In this document: positions 1 to 4,920 of the stretch, piece after piece | Numbering within the stretch: the stretch's first letter is position 1 | Layout: the number at the start of each line of letters is the position of its first letter | NCBI GenBank assembly: GCA_013152795.1 | Contig: JAADFS010000018.1 | Location: forward strand, 1 to 14,375 | From: Deferribacteres bacterium | Lineage (GTDB): Bacteria > Nitrospirota > Thermodesulfovibrionia > UBA6902 | Length of the DNA: 14,375 nt | Direction of reading: 5' to 3' | Position numbers and translations under genes: made by a program | Notes under the pieces: generated by a model | The model's database searches: none | The model's input: only the letters and a program-made list of their open reading frames with translations | What the model was told of the DNA's origin: nothing

Positions 1-587
1 CGTGTGCTTCCATAGTTATTGTGAATATATAAGTACCTGAATTCTAAATGTCTGCCACGCATGTTAATCCCTGCTCCTTTGCTCTTAGAAGGATAATTGG
101 GATCTCCTAAATCATAACCGCCCCCTGTTATTTCCATATTTTCAAAACGGATATAATTGTTTTGATTGCTCTGAGAAGTGCCGAAGAAGACGGAGTGATT
201 CCATGTTATACTGGGATCGGGGTTATGTTGGCCGTCAACAATAGCCCATTCCCCGGGATATGATTTTACTGTATACCAATTATCAGGGTCTCCATTTCGC
301 CATTCACCAATATAGATTTGAATTTCATTATATGTTCCACCCCGCAAAAACATCGTGTCACCAGCATTCATAACTTTAACAGCAGCTTTAATTGTTTTAT
401 AAGCATTGCCATCGGAACCAGTACAATTTCTCTTTAAAATAGAGTAGTTTTGTGAGGTACAGTTATTACTTAATGTTTGATCTACATAAATATCAGCAGC
501 AAATAAATTTGAAAAAATGAACAAATTAAAAATTATGATCAGCCCTGAAATAAGAACAGTTTTTTGCTGTATATATTTCGTTTTCAT
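1..587 (-). CDS. Secreted right-handed parallel beta-helix protein (5' part; 3' end outside window)
   Basis: Reading the minus strand from ATG at 587 gives 195 open codons that run off the left edge, so the C-terminal part is missing. An excellent ribosome site (GGAGGG, 5-6 bases before the ATG) supports this start. Residues 1-31 form a Sec signal peptide: a basic start (MKTKYIQQK), a hydrophobic core, and a likely cut after FAA, before DIYVD. The mature start matches the N-terminal repeat of secreted parallel beta-helix proteins (DUF1565/pectate-lyase-like fold): residues such as DGNAYKTIKAAV, then AGDTMFLRGGTYNE, then later rungs with FENMEITGGG and LYIHNN. Such proteins usually bind or cleave polysaccharide, but the catalytic part is not in view and no substrate can be given. 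The gene is visibly more AT-rich than its neighbours, which may indicate transfer. It is an isolated minus-strand unit with a leader of more than 200 bases. Confidence is high for gene and fold, low for enzymatic role. Confidence 0.88.
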   Translation of the reverse strand, partial: MKTKYIQQKTVLISGLIIIFNLFIFSNLFAADIYVDQTLSNNCTSQNYSILKRNCTGSDGNAYKTIKAAVKVMNAGDTMFLRGGTYNEIQIYIGEWRNGDPDNWYTVKSYPGEWAIVDGQHNPDPSITWNHSVFFGTSQSNQNNYIRFENMEITGGGYDLGDPNYPSKSKGAGINMRGRHLEFRYLYIHNNYGST

Positions 588-611
588 AATGTCCCTCCAT
601 ATAACATTAGA

Positions 612-643
612 TTAAGCATAGACGCGCTTAACCGCAGCGGTTA
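612..643 (-). promoter_or_regulatory. Two overlapping leader hairpins before the beta-helix gene
   Basis: TTAAGC (612-617) pairs with GCTTAA (626-631). TAACCGC (629-635) pairs with GCGGTTA (637-643) around a single central A. The arms overlap at 629-631, so both stems cannot form fully at once. They lie 25-56 bases before the start codon, just upstream of the GGAGGG ribosome site. The second element could equally be a DNA operator, since it is a perfect 15-bp palindrome. Function is unknown. Confidence 0.5.
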
Positions 644-792
644 CCGGCAAAACACATAGGCAGTCCATTGCTTCCCTTGAAACTGTTGTATGCCCCTATC
701 TTTACCGTATTCCGTATACCCTGCATCGTCGCTGAGAATTGTAATTTTAAGCATTGCATGTTTTTATCTAACCACACTAAAGAGTTGAGGTA

Positions 793-808
793 TGTGAGAT
801 GAATCACA
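793..808. promoter_or_regulatory. CRP/FNR-family-like operator (TGTGA-N6-TCACA)
   Basis: TGTGAGATGAATCACA is a perfect match to the E. coli CRP half-site arrangement. A related site (TGTAA-N6-TCACA) lies upstream of the FN3 lipoprotein gene at 3390-3405, and about 20 of 25 bases around the two agree. It sits between the promoter-like cassette (825-858) and the beta-helix gene. Which regulator binds here is not known; the CRP/FNR family is large and half-sites differ. Confidence 0.55.
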
Positions 809-824
809 TTGCTATAACCGATGA

Positions 825-858
825 TTGATAGTAACAGCTGAAAACACTGAAAATCAAT
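825..858 (-). promoter_or_regulatory. Promoter-like cassette, copy 1 (beta-helix gene)
   Basis: On the plus strand it reads TTGATAGTAACAG, 11 variable bases, then GAAAATCAAT. All 23 fixed bases and the spacing recur at 3506-3539. On the minus strand it parses as a -35 box TTGATT (857-852), an 18-bp spacer and a -10 box TACTAT (833-828), predicting a start near 821 toward the beta-helix gene. The ATTGAT arms also form an imperfect inverted repeat, so a regulator site is an alternative. Weaker similarity continues to about 880. Confidence 0.5.
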
Positions 859-879
859 CCAGGATTACAGAGCCTGTTC

Positions 880-907
880 CCCAAAAGAGAAATCAGGTTT
901 CTTTGGG
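880..907 (-). terminator. Bulged hairpin downstream of the permease pair
   Basis: CCCAAA (880-885) and GAAA (889-892) pair with TTTC (898-901) and TTTGGG (902-907), giving a 10-bp stem with a 3-nt bulge and a 5-nt loop. It lies about 60 bases past the stop of the downstream permease gene. There is no U-tract on either strand, so it is at best a weak terminator or an mRNA 3'-end stabiliser. Confidence 0.25.
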
Positions 908-965
908 ACTATACACACTCCGTCTTACAATTTGGGATGACCTTAAAGTATAAGTGAACGAATTT

Positions 966-1682
966 TCACACCCTTTTTGTTCCGGTTATGATACCGGCGA
1001 TTTCAATCGTTCCGAATTTCTTTTTCAGTACATTCTCGATCCGGGAAATACTGTAGCTTACAACCCAGAATCCTATAGCCACACTCAAATACGCGGCATA
1101 TATCCTGTCGGGCTGCCGCTGGCTTACAATTACGCCTGCCTGTGTCAGTTCTATTATTCCTATGACATATGCAATGGATGTGTCCTTGAAAAGCGTGATA
1201 AAGAAACTGACAAACGAGGGAACCATGATCTTGAACGCCTGCGGGAATATGATATAGGTCATGGCCAGCCTTTTGGAAAGGCCGATGGTCATGGCCGCTT
1301 CCATCTGGCCTTTGGGTACCGCCAGGATCCCGGCCCTGACGATCTCGGCCTGATAAGCGGAACCGTATACAAAGAGAGAGAATGCGGCACTGCGGAATAC
1401 GGTTATGTGTTCCCCCATGATATACGGAAGAAAGAAATAAAACCAGAAGACTATCATCAGCAAAGGCACTGAACGGACGATATCAATATACCATCCCACG
1501 GGAATTCTGATGAATTTACGTGGTGACAACCTGAGGTAGCCCAGTACCAGCCCAGCCAGAAAGCTCAGTAACAGGCATACAACGGCAAGCTGAATGTTCA
1601 GGAGCAGTCCGCCGAGTTCCCCCTCCGGATACATTCCCATCAGGTAAAATTTCCAGTTGGCAAACTGTTCGAGAAAATACAT
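966..1682 (-). CDS. Polar amino-acid ABC transporter permease (GltK/HisM type)
   Basis: A 238-residue inner-membrane permease of the His/Glu/Gln uptake family (BPD_transp_1 fold). The N-terminus has the family's NWKFYLMGM...GELGGLL stretch before the first membrane span. Several hydrophobic spans follow. The cytoplasmic EAA loop that docks the ATPase is clear (EAAMTIGLSKRLAMTYIIFPQAF, about residues 128-150). It starts with ATG, 7 bases after the stop of the upstream permease, with AGGA just before it, so the two genes form one unit and probably a heterodimeric channel. Such transporters also need a periplasmic binding protein and an ATPase. Neither is encoded on either side here: the sequence after the stop is non-coding up to 587. 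The substrate cannot be decided from the permease alone. Confidence 0.92.
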   Translation of the reverse strand: MYFLEQFANWKFYLMGMYPEGELGGLLLNIQLAVVCLLLSFLAGLVLGYLRLSPRKFIRIPVGWYIDIVRSVPLLMIVFWFYFFLPYIMGEHITVFRSAAFSLFVYGSAYQAEIVRAGILAVPKGQMEAAMTIGLSKRLAMTYIIFPQAFKIMVPSFVSFFITLFKDTSIAYVIGIIELTQAGVIVSQRQPDRIYAAYLSVAIGFWVVSYSISRIENVLKKKFGTIEIAGIITGTKRV

Positions 1683-1689
1683 GATCCTG

Positions 1690-2421
1690 TCAGGCCCTTG
1701 ATTTTGTAATACTTGTTATGTCGATTTTCAGATATCTCTCAAGCCAGATGATGATTTTCACCATGATGCCGCATGCAACAATATAGAAGACCGTTGCAAT
1801 GGTCGTGGATTCAATCCCCCGGAATGTAAGCGATTCTATATTCTGTGTGGCCCATGTCAGTTCCTTGACCGATATCGCCATGCACAGTGAAGTATTTTTG
1901 AAATTGTGTATCATCCTCGTGCCCAGAGGGGGAAGCACCGCCCTGTACATCTGCGGCAGCATTACATATCCCCATTGCTGGAGACTGTTTAATCCCAGGG
2001 AAGCGGCGGCCTCTTTCTGGCTGTCCGGTATGGCAAGCTTGCCGCTTCTCAGGATATCTGAGACGAATGAAGAGTTATCCACGGTCAATCCAAGTATTCC
2101 GGCGGCTATCGGATAGTGCTGGTAGCCGTTGAGGATTTGACCCCAGCGGGAGGGAAGCAGATCGGGAAACACAAAATAGAAAAACAGTATCCAGAAGAGA
2201 GCCGGGATATTGCGGCAGACCTCAACGTAAAGCGTCCCTATGGCCCTCAGCATTTTCACGCCGGACACCCTCATCACCGCCAGCGCTGTCCCGAGGAGCA
2301 GGGAGGTCAGTGTAGTTGCAAATAACAAAAAGATGGTTATCCTCACCCCGGTTATCATCATATCCAGGTAAGGTTCCCTGAACGGTATACTCCAGTCAAA
2401 ATCGTATGCTAATTCGAAAAT
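1690..2421 (-). CDS. Polar amino-acid ABC transporter permease (GltJ type), possible ATT start
   Basis: An inner-membrane permease, partner of the gene at 966-1682. It has about five membrane spans, GTLYVEVCRNIPALFWILFF typical of the family, and an EAA loop (EAAASLGLNSLQQWGYVMLPQ). The first standard start codon is ATG at 2361 (223 residues). However, the frame stays open upstream and encodes DFDWSIPFREPYLD, which resembles the conserved N-terminus of GltJ-type permeases. There is no in-frame ATG, GTG or TTG before the stop at 2442-2440. ATT at 2421 lies 8 bases after GGGGAG, an ideal ribosome site, and would give 243 residues, close to GltJ length. I therefore give 2421 as the likely start. 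Alternatives are ATG 2361, CTG 2367 (7 bases after AGGGA), or a start codon lost by mutation. No binding-protein gene precedes it. Confidence 0.85.
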   Translation of the reverse strand: MFELAYDFDWSIPFREPYLDMMITGVRITIFLLFATTLTSLLLGTALAVMRVSGVKMLRAIGTLYVEVCRNIPALFWILFFYFVFPDLLPSRWGQILNGYQHYPIAAGILGLTVDNSSFVSDILRSGKLAIPDSQKEAAASLGLNSLQQWGYVMLPQMYRAVLPPLGTRMIHNFKNTSLCMAISVKELTWATQNIESLTFRGIESTTIATVFYIVACGIMVKIIIWLERYLKIDITSITKSRA

Positions 2422-2439
2422 TTCGGTCTCTCCCCGCCG

Positions 2440-2492
2440 TTATTCCGTTTAAAGTGCAATTATTCCGGAGATAAAAAGTTATCCGGATAATT
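2440..2492. promoter_or_regulatory. Palindrome cluster upstream of the permease pair
   Basis: AATTATTCCGGA (2458-2469) pairs with TCCGGATAATT (2482-2492), 11 bp with one bulged base. The right arm lies within a perfect 12-bp palindrome, TTATCCGGATAA (2479-2490). A further half-site TTATTCCG occurs at 2440-2447, 20 bp before the same word at 2460. The cluster lies 20-70 bases upstream of the predicted permease start and looks like an operator array or a leader hairpin. The regulator is unknown. Confidence 0.5.
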
Positions 2493-2622
2493 CGGTATAG
2501 ACTGCCTGTTTTTTTATTAAGTGATATGAGTGAAAATTAAGATACCTGATTAGTATATGCAAGATGTGTGCCGGGAAAAGACCGTATTTCAGAACACAAA
2601 ACAAACACTTGCCCTTCCACGG

Positions 2623-2676
2623 GCATTAAAATACCGGCGGTGGGGGCAGGGCAGGACTGCACTGCCCGTTTATGCA
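2623..2676 (-). repeat. Dispersed palindromic intergenic repeat, copy 1
   Basis: The outer arms GCATTAAA (2623) and TTTATGC (2669-2675) are near-complementary. Inside, GGGCAG (2649-2654) pairs with CTGCCC (2662-2667). On the minus strand the conserved core is TGCATAAACGGGCAG. Related copies lie at 3581, 5709, 8434 and 9064, all in the same orientation and all between genes. Confidence 0.7.
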
Positions 2677-2875
2677 GGGTCAGAATTTATATCATGCCCT
2701 GTTGAATAATTGAGCATCAGGATAATTATTTGAGCAGCATGCCTTTTTCTCTCCATCCTTTACGGCAAGCCTCTGCCACACATAGCAATAATTTCCATCT
2801 CGGGTAAGGTTGAAATCTGAAGCGGTTAAATTTTCAACCCTATTAACGGTGGTCAAACCCGCTGCTTGCGGTGTA

Positions 2876-3349
2876 TCATTCTGTTACTTCCTTACTTACC
2901 TCATTCGAATAGTCACTCTCATTACCTGATGTATCATAAGCGGTTATTGCAAAATACCATGTGCCGGAACTGAGGCCCTCAACCGTGTAAGAACATTCTG
3001 TTTTATCTCCCCTCGGTTCACATGACGGAATGCCTACATCTTTCACCTCTGTATAATTTCCGGATAGCCTCCCGTAATAGATCTTGTATCCGGCAAGGTC
3101 CGTTAAGGGTGTCCCGTCTGCATTTGTCTCGGGAGCGGTCCACGTTAGTATTGCTGCGCCTGAAAGAGCGGTGCCGCTGCCGGTAACGGTGCCACCGCCC
3201 GTATCAGTGTCGGCAGGATCAGAAGATATGCTGGTACTACCGCTTCCGTTGCCTCCCCCGCTTCCTCCCCCACCGCATCCCGCAACCACCAGCATAAACC
3301 CGACAGCTATCAGCAAGCGTATTATAAATGTCTTTTGCAAGTGAACCAT
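2876..3349 (-). CDS. Lipoprotein with a fibronectin type III domain
   Basis: The protein is 157 residues from ATG 3349. A signal peptide with lipobox VVAGC puts the lipidated cysteine at residue 25. A glycine/serine linker with long Gly runs follows immediately, then a low-complexity Ser/Thr/Gly stretch. A single FN3 domain occupies about residues 62-155: ILTWTAPETNADGTPL, LAGYKIYYG, then GTWYFAITAYDTSGNESDYS, the usual FN3 strand pattern. A longer reading frame begins with GTG at 3397, but that would add residues before the signal peptide and overlap the CRP-like site at 3390-3405. TTG at 3340, 9 bases after AGGGG, is a possible alternative start. FN3 domains mediate binding rather than catalysis, so the role is unknown: a surface or periplasmic lipoprotein. 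It shares leader elements with the beta-helix gene. Confidence 0.85.
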   Translation of the reverse strand: MVHLQKTFIIRLLIAVGFMLVVAGCGGGGSGGGNGSGSTSISSDPADTDTGGGTVTGSGTALSGAAILTWTAPETNADGTPLTDLAGYKIYYGRLSGNYTEVKDVGIPSCEPRGDKTECSYTVEGLSSGTWYFAITAYDTSGNESDYSNEVSKEVTE

Positions 3350-3389
3350 CCCCTTGTTTTTATGGTGACTGCAATAAGAAGTTAAGATA

Positions 3390-3405
3390 TGTAACACGAA
3401 TCACA
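3390..3405. promoter_or_regulatory. CRP/FNR-family-like operator (TGTAA-N6-TCACA)
   Basis: TGTAACACGAATCACA is one base off the TGTGA-N6-TCACA consensus and closely resembles the site at 793-808, including flanking bases. It ends about 40 bases before the FN3 start codon. Confidence 0.45.
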
Positions 3406-3505
3406 CCATCAGCACTATTCCGGATACAGCCTCCCGCGGCACTTCCGTCTCGTTATGACACATGAACCGGATTTGTTTGCTCACTAATAGACTGTTCCTC
3501 TGGTG

Positions 3506-3539
3506 TTGATAGTAACAGGTATTCGAGGCGAAAATCAAT
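3506..3539 (-). promoter_or_regulatory. Promoter-like cassette, copy 2 (FN3 lipoprotein gene)
   Basis: It carries the same 23 fixed bases and 11-bp spacing as 825-858, in the same orientation relative to the gene it precedes. On the minus strand it parses as TTGATT (3538-3533), 18 bp, TACTAT (3514-3509), predicting a start near 3502 and a leader of about 150 nt. Further similarity (GATTAC...GAGCC) extends to about 3577. Confidence 0.5.
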
Positions 3540-3580
3540 ATCAAATTCCCTGATCAGATTACCTGCGGAGCCGTTCTGTC

Positions 3581-3597
3581 GGACTGCTTATGCAGCA
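3581..3597 (-). repeat. Dispersed intergenic repeat, degenerate copy
   Basis: GGACTGCTTATGCAGCA matches the right end of the 9064-9109 copy with a short deletion, and CCTGCGG at 3563-3569 matches its left part. It is more degenerate than the other copies. Confidence 0.4.
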
Positions 3598-3612
3598 TTT
3601 AAGATTTAATCC

Positions 3613-3641
3613 TTGCCATAAATTGAAAAATTTATTAGTAT
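3613..3641 (+). promoter_or_regulatory. Sigma-70-like promoter for the PEGA lipoprotein gene
   Basis: TTGCCA (3613-3618), a 17-bp spacer and TAGTAT (3636-3641) fit a sigma-70 promoter well. The predicted start near 3648 would leave a very short leader, so either the -10 lies slightly upstream or the AAGG at 3651 serves as ribosome site. Confidence 0.45.
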
Positions 3642-3656
3642 CAAGGTGTTAAGGCA

Positions 3657-4364
3657 ATGGGTAAAAATGTCCGAAAGATTGTCCTGGCAATTCTGGTTCT
3701 TTTAAATGCCGGAAGCGGCATGCTGCTCGCAGGCTGTGTGTTTGTTACAAGAACGGCGGCGCCTGTCTATTACGCAAATACAATAACCATCCATCTGAAA
3801 ACCTCTCCACCGGGCGCTGCGGTTATGCTTGACGGAGTAAAAATGGGAGTCACACCGTTAAACCTGAAGGTTACGTACCTGGATTCCCGCACAGGCGTCC
3901 ATGAAAGCGAAACACAAAAAAGGTTGCTCAGGATTGAAAAACAGGGCTATGAGCCTTATGTGATGGTATTTTCCGTCAGGGATGAAAAATACAGGGAGAT
4001 TCCGGAGTTAATCAGATTGAAACCCGAACCTGAGAAACCGGCTCCCTCAATTCAAGAACCGGCCTATTCTGCTGAAACAATAACCATCCGTCTCAACAGT
4101 TCCCCCCCCGGCGCCCGGGTTTTCCTTGACGGAAGGCAATGGGGAAACACGCCGCTGGATGTGAGGATTACTTATCTTCGTTCCGACGGCAAGCCGCATG
4201 AAAGCGAAACAAGATACAGGATATTAAAAATCGAAAAACAGGGCTACAAGCCGTATGTCCTGGTGTTCTCTATCAGGGATAAAAGCTACAGGGAGATTCC
4301 GGAATTGATCAGACTGAAACCTGAGATTACAGGACATGACAACAAATCACCCTCTTATCCGTAA
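3657..4364 (+). CDS. Lipoprotein with two tandem PEGA domains
   Basis: The product is 235 residues. The signal peptide ends in a lipobox (LLAGC, Cys27). Two copies of a PEGA domain follow, at about residues 42-123 and 141-223, with exactly the same length and a 99-residue period. Both have SPPGA..V.LDG...G.TPL early, HESET in the middle, then IEKQGY.PYV..FS and YREIPELIRLKPE. PEGA domains are small beta-rich modules found in surface or periplasmic proteins and are thought to bind the cell wall or carbohydrate; no enzyme motif is present. The ATG is preceded by AAGGTG at 8 bases. The last 12 residues, after the second repeat, are encoded on DNA that also encodes the end of the convergent cyclo-ligase gene. 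It stands alone on the plus strand. Confidence 0.88.
   Translation: MGKNVRKIVLAILVLLNAGSGMLLAGCVFVTRTAAPVYYANTITIHLKTSPPGAAVMLDGVKMGVTPLNLKVTYLDSRTGVHESETQKRLLRIEKQGYEPYVMVFSVRDEKYREIPELIRLKPEPEKPAPSIQEPAYSAETITIRLNSSPPGARVFLDGRQWGNTPLDVRITYLRSDGKPHESETRYRILKIEKQGYKPYVLVFSIRDKSYREIPELIRLKPEITGHDNKSPSYP
3780..4325 (+). repeat. Internal tandem duplication (two PEGA units)
   Basis: Unit 1 is 3780-4025 and unit 2 is 4077-4325, separated by a Pro/Glu-rich linker. Stretches such as GAAAAACAGGGCTA and CAGGGAGATTCCGGA are conserved at DNA level, which suggests an in-gene duplication rather than two independent domains. Confidence 0.8.
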
Positions 4365-4920
4365 TAATCATGTCCACTTTTACGTCATGTGGCTCAGACG
4401 GAATTTTTTCGGTGATCTGCTCCTCAAAAGCCAGCGCAAGTGCCGCAATGCGCCCTCCTGACCTTAACCGCTGTCCGGTTGCGCCGCCGAGGAGCCTGTC
4501 ATAATATCCACCGCCGTATCCCAGGCGGTTGCATTCCTGATCAAATCCCACGCCGGGCACTATTATGAGGTCGATATCTTTTAGGGTGACCTGCCGGTTT
4601 TCCCTTATTGCCGGCTCGGGGATTCCCATATAGCCCGGCTTGAGTTCTGAAATTTCTTTCACCTCATAAAGGATCAATTCCCGGCGCCTAGAGTCAACGG
4701 CAGGGAGGATGAGTCGTTTGCCGAGCCTTATTGTTTCACTCAGGCACCTCGTGGTATCCACCTCGGAGCGGAATGAGGCATACAATAACAGGCCCTTTGC
4801 ATTTTTGAAGAGATCCAGCGCAAAGAGCCTTTCCATGATGGCGGCATCTTTCCGGGCTTTTTGTTCCGGTGGAATGGAATCCCGCGTTTTTAAGAGCCTT
4901 GCTCTGAGAGTCTTTTTCAA
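4327..4920 (-). CDS. 5-formyltetrahydrofolate cyclo-ligase
   Basis: A cytosolic enzyme that converts 5-formyl-THF plus ATP to 5,10-methenyl-THF, returning stored folate to the one-carbon pool. The length (197 residues) is normal. Family signatures are clear: basic N-terminus MKKTLRARLL, LYASFRSEVDT (46-56), PGVGFD (122-127), the nucleotide/folate loop RLGYGGGYYDR (132-142) and EPHDVKVDMIITD near the end. The start is TTG at 4920, with AGAAGG 4-5 bases upstream. It overlaps the stop of the cooC-like gene as TTGA, so the two are translationally coupled. Pairing with cooC fits folate-dependent one-carbon metabolism linked to CO dehydrogenase/acetyl-CoA synthase. The 3' end overlaps the convergent PEGA gene by 38 bases. 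Confidence 0.93.
   Translation of the reverse strand: MKKTLRARLLKTRDSIPPEQKARKDAAIMERLFALDLFKNAKGLLLYASFRSEVDTTRCLSETIRLGKRLILPAVDSRRRELILYEVKEISELKPGYMGIPEPAIRENRQVTLKDIDLIIVPGVGFDQECNRLGYGGGYYDRLLGGATGQRLRSGGRIAALALAFEEQITEKIPSEPHDVKVDMIITDKRVICCHVL

Larger units (their letters stand above)
588..965 (-). other. Long non-coding leader and intergenic region
   Basis: No convincing gene is present. Reading toward the beta-helix gene on the minus strand, it holds in order: a bulged hairpin (880-907), a promoter-like cassette shared with another gene (825-858), a perfect CRP-like palindrome (793-808), a possible stem pairing ATAGG/CCTAT and CAGT/ACTG (about 655-700), and two overlapping hairpins just before the ribosome site (612-643). 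If transcription starts near 821, the leader is about 230 nt, long enough for a structured RNA. I could not match it to a named riboswitch class. Confidence 0.6.
2422..2875. other. Intergenic region between the FN3 and permease genes
   Basis: No gene is supported. It contains the palindrome cluster at 2440-2492, a T-rich run (about 2508-2516), a short hairpin GCCC/GGGC (2611-2624) abutting the dispersed repeat at 2623-2676, and otherwise unremarkable sequence. No good intrinsic terminator follows the FN3 gene on the minus strand. Confidence 0.6.
3350..3656. other. Divergent intergenic region between the FN3 and PEGA genes
   Basis: It holds regulatory elements in both directions: the CRP-like site (3390-3405) and the promoter-like cassette (3506-3539) facing the FN3 gene, a degenerate dispersed repeat (3581-3597), and a sigma-70-like promoter facing the PEGA gene (3613-3641). 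Stretch 3410-3500 is unassigned. On the minus strand CTATT and AATAG can pair around it, so a structured leader is possible. Confidence 0.6.

Noticed and set aside
954..1472. 172-residue plus-strand open frame
   Set aside because: It lies antisense to the permease gene, has no ribosome site or recognisable domain, and its sequence is a mirror of permease codons.
3350..3397. Longer start (GTG 3397) for the FN3 lipoprotein
   Set aside because: It would put 16 residues before the signal peptide and overlap the CRP-like site; ATG 3349 or TTG 3340 fit better.
3410..3500. c-di-GMP (GEMM) riboswitch before the FN3 gene
   Set aside because: The minus strand has AGCAAACA and GACGGAAGTGCC, slightly like GEMM core motifs, with a CTATT/AATAG closing pair, but key conserved bases and the receptor stem are missing. 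An Infernal search would decide.
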